From CAZQSL01 sp964595945 (GTDB taxonomy: Bacteria; UBP15; UBA6099; JAJRTR01): DNA of 30,256 nucleotides. Below are positions 14,912 through 24,027 of the stretch, piece after piece (within the stretch, counting starts at the first letter, position 1; every line of letters begins with the position of its first letter). Position numbers and translations under genes: made by a program. The DNA is taken from NCBI GenBank assembly GCA_964595945.1, contig CAZQSL010000033.1, positions 1 to 30,256 of the forward strand. The letters run 5' to 3'. The notes beneath the pieces are model-generated. The model was not told the origin of the DNA. It saw only the letters and a program-made list of their open reading frames with translations, and searched no databases.

Positions 14912-16213
14912 TCAAATCTCGCGTTTGTCAATTATGCGTTTTGCCTTGCCTTCGCTTCGCGCGATGGATTTTGGTTCGACGAGTTTGATGCGTGCAGAGA
15001 TGCCGATGGTGGATTCGATCTGATGCTTGAGGCGGGCATTGATCTTTTCGAGGCCCTTGATCTCGTCGGTGAATATGTTTTCGGAAACTTCGATCCATAT
15101 TTCGAGAGTGTCCATGGAGTGCTCGCGGTCAACTATGATGACGTAGTGCGGCTCGACGCCTTCCGCGCCTACGATGATCGACTCAATTTGCGAGGGATAG
15201 ACGTTGACGCCGCGGACGATGAGCATGTCGTCGCTGCGGCCTGTGACGCGATCCATGCGGACAGAAGTGCGGCCGCATTCGCATTTGCCATATTTGAGTG
15301 AGGTGATGTCGCGCGTGCGGTAGCGGAGGAGGGGGAATCCTTCCTTGGTGAGAGTCGTGATGACGAGTTCGCCGCGTTCTCCTTCCGGGAGGACTTCGCC
15401 GGTATCGGGGTCGATGATTTCAGGGTAAAAGTGGTCGTCGCTGATGTGAAGCCCGTTTTTGCATTCGCATTCGCTTGCGACGCCTGGTCCTACGATTTCG
15501 GTGAGGCCGTATATGTCGATGGCGGAGATGCGGAGATTTCGCTCGATCTGAGCGCGCATTTTTTCGGACCAGAATTCGGCGCCGAATATGCCGACGCGAA
15601 GGGCTATCCTGTCGAGCAGTCCCTCTTCGCGAGCGACTTCTGCGAGGAACAGCGCATAGGATGGAGTCGAGCAAAGTACGGTGGTCTGGAAGTCGCACAT
15701 GATCATGATCTGCCGTTTTGTGTTGCCGCCACTGACCGGGACGACAGTGGCGCTGATGGCTTCGCCGCCGTAGTGGGCACCAAGTCCGCCTGTAAAAAGG
15801 CCGTAGCCGTAGGCATTCTGCACCATGTCCTTTTCGGTGACGCCTGCTCGGTAAAAGGAGCGCGCCATCATCTCGCTCCACATCCTGATGTCATTTTTCG
15901 TGTAGCCTGCGACCTTTGGTTTCCCGGTGGTGCCGGATGAAGAGTGGAGCCGGATGATCTTGTCCATCGGGGCGGCGAAGAGTCCGAAGGGGTAGCTATC
16001 GGCGATGTGTTCCTTAGTGGTGAATGGCAGCCGGGCGATGTCTTCGAGCCTGGTGATGTCTTTTGGCTTGACGCCTGCCTCGGCGAATGCCCTGTTGTAG
16101 TGCGGCACATTTTTCGCGAGGCGTTTGACGAGTTTCGAGAGTCGTTCGAATTGTAATTGACGAAGGTCCGACTCTTTCATGCATTCATGTTTTTTGTCCC
16201 AAATCAAATACAT
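14912..16213 (-). CDS. paaK: Phenylacetate-CoA ligase family protein
   Basis: A 433-residue AMP-forming acyl-CoA ligase of the PaaK type, normal in length. The ATP-binding P-loop reads SSSGTTGKPK (91-100), followed by a PaaK-like block (AYGYGLFTGGLGAHYG) and DIYGLTEIVGPGVASEC. The C-terminal swinging domain has GRSDDMLIVRGVNVYPSQIE. Such enzymes join aryl acetates to CoA using ATP. Next to IorAB, which makes aryl-acetyl-CoA, it may activate aryl acids or run in the reverse, ATP-yielding direction in a fermenter (inference). GGGAGG lies 7 bases before the ATG. Confidence 0.92.
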   Translation of the reverse strand: MYLIWDKKHECMKESDLRQLQFERLSKLVKRLAKNVPHYNRAFAEAGVKPKDITRLEDIARLPFTTKEHIADSYPFGLFAAPMDKIIRLHSSSGTTGKPKVAGYTKNDIRMWSEMMARSFYRAGVTEKDMVQNAYGYGLFTGGLGAHYGGEAISATVVPVSGGNTKRQIMIMCDFQTTVLCSTPSYALFLAEVAREEGLLDRIALRVGIFGAEFWSEKMRAQIERNLRISAIDIYGLTEIVGPGVASECECKNGLHISDDHFYPEIIDPDTGEVLPEGERGELVITTLTKEGFPLLRYRTRDITSLKYGKCECGRTSVRMDRVTGRSDDMLIVRGVNVYPSQIESIIVGAEGVEPHYVIIVDREHSMDTLEIWIEVSENIFTDEIKGLEKINARLKHQIESTIGISARIKLVEPKSIARSEGKAKRIIDKREI

Positions 16214-16270
16214 AAACCATCCTCCCTGAGGCAGGTTTTAACGTCGGGTGCTGTGGACGGCGCCCGCTCG

Positions 16271-16855
16271 TTATTTGCTATAGTAATAGCCGGCTTCGAA
16301 GGCTTTGCTGTTGATTTCGTAGAGATTTTCGTGGACTGAAGATTTGAAGACTTTTTTCCATACAGTGGGTTTGAGGGGCAGATTGCTTGCGACTGCGCCG
16401 ACAAGCACGGAATTGGCGACACGCTCGGAGCCAATGCTTGCCGCAATGCCGGTGGCGTCGATCGAAACGATATTTTTAGTTTTTCTGGCGATCGTTTTTT
16501 CGATGTCAGCGGGATACTGCATTTTGCCGGAAGCAACGGCCGGAGGATCGAGGCGAAGGGTGTTCATGATGATCGTAGTGTGCTTGCCTGCGTAATTCAA
16601 ATAGCGGAGTGTTTCGAGCATTTCGAATGATAGTATAAAATCAGCGCATTCGTCTTCGATAAGTGGCGAGTAAATTTTAGCTCCTGCGCGGACGTGGCTC
16701 GAAACTGCGCCGCCGCGTTGCGCCATGCCATGTACCTCGCTCTGCTTGACGTCAAAACCGGCCTCCATGAATGCGTGCGAAATGATCTTGCCCGCGAGGA
16801 TGTTGCCCTGGCCGCCGACTCCGACTATCAATATGTTGTAGGTTTTGTCATCCAT
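16271..16855 (-). CDS. iorB: Indolepyruvate:ferredoxin oxidoreductase beta subunit
   Basis: A 194-residue gamma-type domain protein of the 2-oxoacid:ferredoxin oxidoreductase family. The N-terminal GVGGQGN (12-18) and the QSEVHGMAQRGG block are diagnostic of IorB. It pairs with IorA, encoded 36 bases upstream, for oxidative decarboxylation of aryl pyruvates to aryl-acetyl-CoA with ferredoxin reduction. Its length is normal. The ribosome-binding site is weak, so expression may depend on coupling to iorA. Confidence 0.93.
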   Translation of the reverse strand: MDDKTYNILIVGVGGQGNILAGKIISHAFMEAGFDVKQSEVHGMAQRGGAVSSHVRAGAKIYSPLIEDECADFILSFEMLETLRYLNYAGKHTTIIMNTLRLDPPAVASGKMQYPADIEKTIARKTKNIVSIDATGIAASIGSERVANSVLVGAVASNLPLKPTVWKKVFKSSVHENLYEINSKAFEAGYYYSK

Positions 16856-16891
16856 TGCGTCTTGTCCGGATGTTCCGAATTTCTGACAGGT

Positions 16892-18637
16892 TCATGCCTG
16901 CGTGTCGCAGGGGGCAGTGCCTATGGCGCCGCGTGCGCAGACCTGAGCGCAGATGCCGCAGCCGATGCACTGATGCGGGTTGATGTGCGGAGTGCCACCG
17001 GCGGTCGAAAGAGCGGGGCAGTTGATCTGACCGCAAAGGCCGCACTGCGAGCACTTTTGGGGATCGACCGCAAGCGGCGTATTTCTGATCCTGGCTCTCA
17101 GGGGGCAGGGCGATGTGGATATTATGACTGATGGCGCTTCGGTTTCGAGTTCCTGTTTTATGCGTTTTCGCGTTTCTCTGATGTTGAATGGATCGATGCG
17201 GAAAACGCGTTCGAGGCCGACTGCGCGGCAGATATTTTCAATGTCAACAGAAGAGGCAGGTTCGCCCTTGAGCGTCTTGCCGGTACCAGGATGCTCCTGG
17301 CCGCCGGTCATGGCAGTCGTGTGATTGTCGAGTACGATGACGGTGTTGATGCCGCCGTTGTAGGCCATTTCGAGTACGCCGGTAATGCCTGAGTGGAGAA
17401 AAGTCGAGTCGCCGAGGATACCGACGCTTTTCTGTATTTTGTTGCCACCGGCTTTTGCGTAGCCATGCGACATGCCGATGCTTGCGCCCATGCACACACA
17501 TGCGTCAAGTGAACTTATCGGCGGAAGCACCCCGAGGGTGTAGCAGCCGATGTCTCCGAAAACAACGGTCTTGAGAGATCGCAGGGCTGTGAAGAGCGCG
17601 CGGTGCGAGCATCCGGGGCAGAGGTTGGGGGGGCGGCCAGGCAGTGCTGATGTGTCTTCGGCGGGGTGTGGTTTGCGTTTTTTGAAAAATGCTGCCCGGA
17701 GTACATCGTTGGTGAATTCACCGGATATCGGAAGCTTGTTTTTGCCTGCGTCCACTTTGATGCCAAGAGCCTTGATGGAGTCTTCGAGGTAAGGTTCGAG
17801 TTCTTCGACGACATATAGTTTATTTACGGAGGCAGCGAATTTTCTGATAAGTTTTTCCGGCAGGGGATGTGTCATGCCGAGTTTGAGGAAGGATGCTCCG
17901 GGGAAAACTTCGCGTGCATATTGGTAAGAGATGCCGCTCGTGATGATGCCGAGGCCGGAGGTGCCTTTTTCGAGTTTGTTCAGCGGAGATGTTTCGTTGT
18001 ACTCCTTGAGTTTGGCGGTGCGTTCGATTATGAACTGATGGCGGCTGCGGGCGAAGGCTGGGATCATTACGAATTTCTGTGGATTGGGAGTGAAGCCCTT
18101 CAGCTTGTGGTTTTTGCGTTTGCCGAGTGAGACGATGCTGCGTGAATGAGCGACTCGCGTAGTGGTGCGGAAGAGGACGGGGGTGTCGAACTGTTCGCTG
18201 ATGTCGTAGGCGATTTTGATAAATTCGAGGGCTTCCGTGCTGTCGGAGGGTTCGATCATGGGTACTTTGGCGAGGCGTGAAAAGTAGCGGTTGTCCTGTT
18301 CGTTTTGGGAACTATGCATTTCGGGGTCGTCGGCAGTGATGACGACAATGCCCCCGTTGACGCCGGTGTATGACAGTGTGCAGAAGGGATCGGCTGCGAC
18401 GTTGAGGCCGACGTGTTTCTGGGATACGAGTACTCGTGTACCGGCGAAGCATGCACCGATGCCGACTTCGAGAGCGACCTTTTCGTTAGGAGCCCATTCG
18501 GCGTAGATTTCATCATATTTAGCGATGTTTTCAGTGATTTCAGTACTTGGAGTGCCGGGGTAGGCGGACGCGAAAGTGACTCCGGCTTCCCATGCGCCGC
18601 GTGCAATGGCTTCGTTGCCTGTGAGAAGTTTTTTCAT
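16892..18637 (-). CDS. iorA: Indolepyruvate:ferredoxin oxidoreductase alpha subunit
   Basis: A 581-residue subunit that carries thiamine diphosphate and two 4Fe-4S clusters. The N-terminal pyrimidine-binding domain opens with LLTGNEAIARGAWEAGV and has SAYPGTPSTEI. The TPP/Mg-binding region has GDIGCYTLG and the DNHTTAMTGGQEHPGTG block. The C-terminal ferredoxin domain has C529, C532, C535, C540 and C557, C560, C563, C567. It converts aryl pyruvates (from Trp, Phe, Tyr transamination) to aryl-acetyl-CoA with reduction of ferredoxin. It is the first gene of the operon; a structured leader lies 33-62 bases upstream of its ATG. Confidence 0.95.
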   Translation of the reverse strand: MKKLLTGNEAIARGAWEAGVTFASAYPGTPSTEITENIAKYDEIYAEWAPNEKVALEVGIGACFAGTRVLVSQKHVGLNVAADPFCTLSYTGVNGGIVVITADDPEMHSSQNEQDNRYFSRLAKVPMIEPSDSTEALEFIKIAYDISEQFDTPVLFRTTTRVAHSRSIVSLGKRKNHKLKGFTPNPQKFVMIPAFARSRHQFIIERTAKLKEYNETSPLNKLEKGTSGLGIITSGISYQYAREVFPGASFLKLGMTHPLPEKLIRKFAASVNKLYVVEELEPYLEDSIKALGIKVDAGKNKLPISGEFTNDVLRAAFFKKRKPHPAEDTSALPGRPPNLCPGCSHRALFTALRSLKTVVFGDIGCYTLGVLPPISSLDACVCMGASIGMSHGYAKAGGNKIQKSVGILGDSTFLHSGITGVLEMAYNGGINTVIVLDNHTTAMTGGQEHPGTGKTLKGEPASSVDIENICRAVGLERVFRIDPFNIRETRKRIKQELETEAPSVIISTSPCPLRARIRNTPLAVDPQKCSQCGLCGQINCPALSTAGGTPHINPHQCIGCGICAQVCARGAIGTAPCDTQA

Positions 18638-18669
18638 TTTCGCGCCGAATATGCTCCGGTCAAATATTC

Positions 18670-18699
18670 AAGTGCGGGGATAGCCCCTGATTTGCACTT
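18670..18699 (-). promoter_or_regulatory. Hairpin in the presumed iorA leader
   Basis: Read on the minus strand, AAGTGC pairs with GCACTT (6 bases, 18694-18699 with 18670-18675). Inside, GGGG-CTAT-CCCC forms a second stem, with an unpaired AAATCA on one side only. No T-run follows, so it is not a standard terminator. It lies just upstream of iorA, where a leader control element or a protein-binding site could act. A convincing promoter was not found nearby; TAGAAT at about 18704-18709 is the best -10 candidate. Confidence 0.3.
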
Positions 18700-18759
18700 C
18701 ACGACATTCTACCAAAGTGAAATGGAAAAATCCATATTGTTTTGAAAAGTAAGAGCCAA

Positions 18760-20385
18760 TCAGCAGTCGATGGTGCGTCCGCCACGTTGTGGGATGGTTG
18801 CTGCGGGTGTATTGGGTGGTGGGGTGGGGCGCTCTTCGCGAGCGGTCGCGGCTATGGCGCGCATATCGGCCCAGCGCCGGATGGCGAGGATTTCCTCGGC
18901 TTGAGTGACGGCGAGGGTGACGGTGTTTGAGGCAGCGCGCGTGAAGTCGTCGAAGGTGAGGCCGCGGTTTTCGGCGAATGCGTCGAAAAGAGCCGCGACG
19001 ATGATTTGCTCGAGTTCGGCACCGGAAAAGCCCTCGGTGATTTCGACAAGCCGGGCGAGTTCGGGTGGTCCGAGTTTGAGAGTAGCAGTGATCGCCGGAT
19101 TTTTCAAACGTTTAGAAAGGTGGAGCTTGAGGATGGCGAGGCGTTCGGAGGGTGTGGGGAGGTCGACAAAGAAAATTTCGTCGAATCGGCCTTTGCGGAG
19201 GAGTTCTGGGGGGAGTTTGCTGATGTCGTTGGCCGTTGCGATGACAAAGACCGGCTTCGTCTTTTCCTGCATCCATGTGAGGAATGTGCCGAAGACGCGG
19301 GAGGAAGTGCCGCTGTCACCTTCGGAAGAGCGTGAGGCGAACCCCTTTTCGATTTCGTCGATCCAGAGGACGGACGGAGCGACGGCTTCTGCGGTACGGA
19401 GTGCGCGGCGCATGTTTTCTTCGCTGCTGCCGACGATGCCGCTGAATATGCGGCCGATATCCATTTTTAGAAGTGGGAGCTGCCATGTGGCGCTGACAGC
19501 TTTTGCAGTGAGGCTCTTGCCGCAGCCGGGGACGCCGGTGATGAGGATGCCTTTGGGGGCTGGCAGCGAATAGGCGCTGGCGCGGTCGAGCCATGAGCCG
19601 TTGCGTTTCGCGAGCCAGCGTTTGAGGTTGAGCAGGCCGCCGACATCGCTCATGCGAAGGTCGGTTTTCACGTATTCGAGGATGCCGGTTTTTTTGATGA
19701 CCTGACATTTTTCTTCGAGTATGACTTCGACGTCTTCGACGCAGAGGCGGCCATCGTTGACCATGCCGCGGGCGAATGCGTTTTCGGCTTCCATGAGAGT
19801 GAGGCCGAGCGCGGCGTTGACGAGTTGCTGCTTCTGGTCTTCGTTGATTTCGATTTTGATGCGGCCGTTTTTTGCGTTGGCTGTGATCATGTCATCGAGG
19901 AGAGCCTTGATGTCAGTCGCGTCGGGGAGCTTGAAGTCGAGGATTGTGATTTCGTTCTGGAGTTCGACCGGAAGCTCGACAACGGGGGCTACGAACAGGA
20001 CGTTTTGAGACGCCGGGTTGTATTTGATCGAGTGAAGCAGATCGCGGAGTTTGCGGACGATCTGGTAGTCGGGAGGGCGGTTGGCGCTGCCGAAATAGAT
20101 GTGGAAGTCGAGGAGAACGAAAACCGCGCTGTCCTTGCAGGCTTCGATGAATTCGAGGGCTTTCAGAGGCTGTTTCGTGTCGGCAGGGCCGTCGATGTCG
20201 CCATCCTGCATCATGCCGCGTACGGACGACCATACGAAAAGCTTGCGGGGTGTGCGGACGAGTGAGGGCTGCTTGCAGATGTCGCGCACCTGGTCGATGA
20301 CGCGGGTCTCTTCTGGCGTGGGGATGTAAATATAGGGGAAACGAGCCTTGAGCAGATTTGAGAGATCGATTCTGAATTTGTCCAT
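18760..20385 (-). CDS. AAA+ ATPase, Ycf46-like
   Basis: A 541-residue protein with a degenerate N-terminal AAA-like half (about 1-235) and a canonical C-terminal AAA+ module. The latter has Walker A GVPGCGKS (284-291), Walker B VLWIDEIE (339-346), sensor-1 N386 in IATAND and arginine fingers in LLRKGRFDEIFF (R397, R400). The layout and the start (FRIDLSNLLKARFPYIYIPT) match the Ycf46 family known from chloroplasts and cyanobacteria and found widely in other bacteria. There is no membrane segment or protease domain, so it is not FtsH. The gene follows the GH15 gene by 27 bases and is probably co-transcribed with it. Its client is unknown. Confidence 0.88.
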   Translation of the reverse strand: MDKFRIDLSNLLKARFPYIYIPTPEETRVIDQVRDICKQPSLVRTPRKLFVWSSVRGMMQDGDIDGPADTKQPLKALEFIEACKDSAVFVLLDFHIYFGSANRPPDYQIVRKLRDLLHSIKYNPASQNVLFVAPVVELPVELQNEITILDFKLPDATDIKALLDDMITANAKNGRIKIEINEDQKQQLVNAALGLTLMEAENAFARGMVNDGRLCVEDVEVILEEKCQVIKKTGILEYVKTDLRMSDVGGLLNLKRWLAKRNGSWLDRASAYSLPAPKGILITGVPGCGKSLTAKAVSATWQLPLLKMDIGRIFSGIVGSSEENMRRALRTAEAVAPSVLWIDEIEKGFASRSSEGDSGTSSRVFGTFLTWMQEKTKPVFVIATANDISKLPPELLRKGRFDEIFFVDLPTPSERLAILKLHLSKRLKNPAITATLKLGPPELARLVEITEGFSGAELEQIIVAALFDAFAENRGLTFDDFTRAASNTVTLAVTQAEEILAIRRWADMRAIAATAREERPTPPPNTPAATIPQRGGRTIDC

Positions 20386-20412
20386 GTGTGTGTCCGTTAT
20401 CAGTTATTTGAG

Positions 20413-22398
20413 TCATTCGCCGAGGGTGATCACGGCGCGGACGAGTTCCTCGTGCGAGTAGACCTGAGGGAAGTTGCCGCGGAACATGCGTGCGAGCTCT
20501 GGGGTGAATTCGGGTGTTTTGGTGTCGTTTTTGTATGTGGAGGTGTTGGATTGGAAATTGTAGAGCATTTCGATCATGGCGGTGAAGGATTTGGGGGATT
20601 TGTGGGCGGCTAACATGTCGTGGAGGGTCTGGAGTTTTGATTGGAGTGAGGGCTGGACTATTTCGCCGCCTCCGAGCGCCTGTTCGCAGAAGAGCCCGAG
20701 ATCAGTCGTGAGAGCGATGGAGCCGTCGATGATGTGGCGTGCCTTGAGGGTTTCGCCGGCGGCGGCGTAGTAGCGCGCGAGCCAGTAGGTTGTGAGGAGG
20801 AAGGGGGCCGGCTCGATGATGTTGCGTGAGCAGGTGGTCTGGGCGACGAGGTGTTTTTCGATGCGTGAGATCATGGATCGGATTTTTGGGTGGGATGGGG
20901 CAAGAAAGCCTGTGAGTGGGAGGGCGATGAGGCAGGAGTCGATGAGGGGAGCATCGTAGGCGAAGGCGAAGGAGTCCATCGTTTCATTCCAGCCGTTTGC
21001 GAGGATGTCGGCCTTGATGCGGTTAGCCTCTTTGCCGTAGCGGGCAGCGTGAACGCGTTTGCCGAGTGCGGCGGCGGCGAGGTAGGCGCGGTTGAGGGCG
21101 GTCCAGCACATGGCTTTCGAGTGAGTGTAGTGTGTGATGACGCCTCGGAGTTCCCAGATACCGTTGTCAGGTTTGCGCCAGTTGGCGGTGACAAAGTCGG
21201 CGATGAGGATAATATCGTCCCAGTGGCGGGCGAGGATCGATTGGTCGCCGGTGGACATGTAGATGTCCCAGAGAGTTTCGAGTGCTTCGCCTTCGAGGTC
21301 GTGCTGGTTTTGCTGATAGGCGAGATTGCCGATGCGGATGGGGCCGTCGCCGAGGAATCCGTCGAGGTGTCCGAGGATGGATTCGGTGCAGTCGGGGTCG
21401 CCGTCGATGCGGTATAGCGGCTGCCAGGGTTTTGCGCCGGGTGTGCGGTCGATGAGGGAAAAAACGAAATCTATAAATGCGGTGGCTTCTTCGACATAGC
21501 CGGCTGCGAGATAGCTTGCGGCGGCGTATGAACCGTCGCGCACCCATGTGAAGCGGTAGTCCCAGTTGGAGCCTGACCCCGGGTTTTGTGGTATCGATGT
21601 GGTGCCTGCTGCAAGTATGGCTCCCGTGGGGGCATACGTGAGGAGTTTCATGGTGATGAGAGAGCGGCGGAAATATTCGATGTAACGGCCGTTATAGGGG
21701 GATTTCGAAAGCCAGTCATGCCAGAAGGTCCGTGTCGCGGCGAGTGATTTGTCGAATGAAACCGATGGAGCCGTCAGGTCGGGCATTTCTCCGTAAGTGA
21801 CAATGATTTCGACCGGCTTGTCACAGGTTAGTTCGAGCGCGAGCGACTTGAGCCCGCCGGGGCGGTCGAGCAGGAGTGATTTCCGGAGGGATGACGAGAG
21901 TATTTTTACAGTGATGGACTGTGTGGCAGATATCGCCGAAAACACGGTCCATGCAGCGCGGCCTTTCTTGACGGAGGATTCTTCCCAGGAGTGAGGCGCT
22001 CGGCGGTAGTCAAACGTGGGGAATATTTCCGCGACGATGGGCAGGGGGCTGGCGGCGGGAGTGATCAGCCTGCGGAGTTCGCGGCTGCCCCACGGCATGA
22101 AGTCGGTGATTTTATAGAGAGGCGCCCCGACAATGTCCGTGCAGACGGTGTTAAGGATCGCCGTGTCTTGCAGATAAGTCTGTGAGTATCTGAGGGAGTC
22201 TCGTGGTGTGTCGATGGGCGCGACGGTGAAGTAGCCGCTTGTGGTGTCGATCAGACGGCCGAATACGAAGCCCGAGTCGAAGCGCGGCGCGCACATCCAG
22301 TCGATCGAGCCGCCGGGGCTGATCAGACAGCATGTTTCCCCGTTGCCCGTGATGCCGTAGAATGAACCTGAGTTTACGTTGTATTTCATGCTTGGCAT
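20413..22398 (-). CDS. GH15 glucoamylase/trehalase-like glycoside hydrolase
   Basis: A 661-residue GH15 protein. Residues 10-240 form the N-terminal beta-sandwich domain (GNGETCCLISPGGSIDWMC, then PRFDSGFVFGRL). The (alpha/alpha)6 catalytic domain follows, with NWDYRFTWVRDGS near 278-290. Likely catalytic acid is E416 in GIWELRG, and likely base is E572 in GLFCEQAL. No signal peptide is present, so it acts in the cytoplasm on trehalose, maltodextrin or a glycogen-derived substrate; sequence alone does not decide. GGGGAGG lies 10 bases before the ATG at 22398, which supports this start over the ATG 9 bases later. Confidence 0.92.
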   Translation of the reverse strand: MPSMKYNVNSGSFYGITGNGETCCLISPGGSIDWMCAPRFDSGFVFGRLIDTTSGYFTVAPIDTPRDSLRYSQTYLQDTAILNTVCTDIVGAPLYKITDFMPWGSRELRRLITPAASPLPIVAEIFPTFDYRRAPHSWEESSVKKGRAAWTVFSAISATQSITVKILSSSLRKSLLLDRPGGLKSLALELTCDKPVEIIVTYGEMPDLTAPSVSFDKSLAATRTFWHDWLSKSPYNGRYIEYFRRSLITMKLLTYAPTGAILAAGTTSIPQNPGSGSNWDYRFTWVRDGSYAAASYLAAGYVEEATAFIDFVFSLIDRTPGAKPWQPLYRIDGDPDCTESILGHLDGFLGDGPIRIGNLAYQQNQHDLEGEALETLWDIYMSTGDQSILARHWDDIILIADFVTANWRKPDNGIWELRGVITHYTHSKAMCWTALNRAYLAAAALGKRVHAARYGKEANRIKADILANGWNETMDSFAFAYDAPLIDSCLIALPLTGFLAPSHPKIRSMISRIEKHLVAQTTCSRNIIEPAPFLLTTYWLARYYAAAGETLKARHIIDGSIALTTDLGLFCEQALGGGEIVQPSLQSKLQTLHDMLAAHKSPKSFTAMIEMLYNFQSNTSTYKNDTKTPEFTPELARMFRGNFPQVYSHEELVRAVITLGE

Positions 22399-22464
22399 TT
22401 CGCGATAGCCTCCCCGCGTTATTTTCCTCGCCGACTCCCTGCTTGCCGATAAGGACTATTCAAT

Positions 22465-22494
22465 ATCATATAGTAAAGAGGCGATGTGTGGCAA
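22465..22494 (-). promoter_or_regulatory. Predicted promoter of the GH15-AAA operon
   Basis: On the minus strand, TTGCCA (22489-22494, 5 of 6 consensus), an 18-base spacer and TATGAT (22465-22470, 5 of 6) fit a sigma-70-type promoter. Start near 22458; leader about 60 bases. Confidence 0.5.
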
Positions 22495-22590
22495 AGGACC
22501 TGTGAGAAATCCGCGTGGGTGGATGATTGTTTTTTGCGCCGGGCTTGCCTATCCTTAATCTTATGTGTGATCTATCGACGGGGTGGACGA

Positions 22591-24027
22591 TTGACTGAAC
22601 GCGCAGGAACGAATCGTATACTGCTCATCGCGCCGAGGTGGGGCCATGTATATGGCCGTTATGGCGCGCTTTCGCGCAGGCTCAATTTTCACCCGCCACT
22701 CGGACTTTGCTATCTGTCCGCCGCACTCCGTCAGCACGGATATGAAACTCGCGTAATCGACGCGGAGGCCGAAGGACTTGACGAATCTGCAATCGCAGCA
22801 GTTGCTGCCGAGGGTGGTTATGGATATGTCTGTCTTGGGGCGGCTACCCCCATTTTTTCAGAGGCCGTGGGCCTCGGCGTGATGATCAAACAGCAGACTG
22901 GCGCGACCGTGATCATTGGGGGACCGCATGTTACGATATTGCGAGGCGAGGCGGCCAAGGATGCGTCGGGAGTCGAATATTTCGTGTGTGGCGAAGGCGA
23001 GCAGACTTTGCCCGCGCTTGTTTCCGCACTCAATGCCGGCCAATCCTTTAATGATATCAAAGGGCTCACGGTGCGCATGCCGGATGGCTCGTTTGCCGAC
23101 ACTGGCGAGGCGGAGCGGGTGCCCGATCTCGATATCCTGCCGTTTCCCGACAGGACTTGCCTCAGGCCCGAAAACTATCTCTGGAGTGTGCCGGGGCGGG
23201 GTAATGTGCCGGCTACCTCAGTGATGTTCAGCAGGGGCTGTCCGTTCGAGTGTATGTTCTGTTCGGTAGAAAAAATGTTTTCACGCAAGGTGCGCTACCG
23301 TAGCGCCGGCAATTTTATGGACGAACTCCGCACGGTCGTGAAGACAACGGAATTCCGGCATTTCGTGTTTCTCGATGACACGCTCACATCATCGCGGGAG
23401 CGGTCGGCAGGCCTTTTCGATGCGATCGCTGGAGCCGGCCTGGGGGTGACGTTCGAGGGGGAAACTCGCGCGAGCCTCGTCGACGCGGAGCTTGTGGGCA
23501 TGATGAAACGCGCGGGAATCGTGCGAATGAATATTGGTATCGAGAGTGGCGACCCGGATATGCTGGAGACGATCAAGACCGGCGTCACACTCGATGATGT
23601 GAGGCGCTCGCTTGCGTTGTTCAAGGGTGCCGGGATGGAAACGCGTGGCACGGTTATTATCGGATGCCCAGGCGAAACCCGTGTCCGGGCATTGCGCACG
23701 TTGCGGTTTGTCGCTGGACTGAAGGACCTCGATCAGCCATATATCAATATCGCCATGCCTTATCCCGGAACGCGCCTGCGCGAACTCGCTCTTGCCGGCG
23801 AAGGCGGCGTGATTTTGCATACGCGTGACTATCAGTCACTCAAACGCTATGGACATGCGATCATGGATGTCAACGACATGACCGCCGGGGACCTTGTACG
23901 GCTTCAGTCGGCCGGACTGCGCCGCGCATATGTGAAACCGCGTCGACTCTGGTATAATCTGAAAAGAGCGGGGTTGCGGGCCGGGTTGTCAAATGGCGTC
24001 GCTTTTCTGAAAGGCATAATCGGATAA
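22591..24027 (+). CDS. B12-binding-domain radical SAM protein (first copy)
   Basis: A 478-residue protein. An N-terminal cobalamin-binding Rossmann domain (HPPLGLCYLSAALRQHGYE, GGPHVT, CGEGEQTL) is followed by a radical SAM domain with C217, C221 and C224 (SRGCPFECMFC). A short C-terminal helical tail ends the protein. Such enzymes do methylations, ring closures or other hard C-C and C-P chemistry under anaerobic conditions; the substrate is unknown. The frame is open back to a GTG at 22486, but that extension matches no family and overlaps the GH15 promoter. I prefer the TTG at 22591, which has GGGGTGG 4 bases upstream and puts the family start (NRILLIAPRWG) near the N-terminus. The stop overlaps the next gene (TAATG). 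Confidence 0.85.
   Translation: MTERAGTNRILLIAPRWGHVYGRYGALSRRLNFHPPLGLCYLSAALRQHGYETRVIDAEAEGLDESAIAAVAAEGGYGYVCLGAATPIFSEAVGLGVMIKQQTGATVIIGGPHVTILRGEAAKDASGVEYFVCGEGEQTLPALVSALNAGQSFNDIKGLTVRMPDGSFADTGEAERVPDLDILPFPDRTCLRPENYLWSVPGRGNVPATSVMFSRGCPFECMFCSVEKMFSRKVRYRSAGNFMDELRTVVKTTEFRHFVFLDDTLTSSRERSAGLFDAIAGAGLGVTFEGETRASLVDAELVGMMKRAGIVRMNIGIESGDPDMLETIKTGVTLDDVRRSLALFKGAGMETRGTVIIGCPGETRVRALRTLRFVAGLKDLDQPYINIAMPYPGTRLRELALAGEGGVILHTRDYQSLKRYGHAIMDVNDMTAGDLVRLQSAGLRRAYVKPRRLWYNLKRAGLRAGLSNGVAFLKGIIG

Noticed and set aside
20890..21417. Plus-strand open frame rich in Val, Glu and Gly opposite the GH15 gene
   Set aside because: Antisense shadow of a GC-rich gene with clear GH15 signatures.
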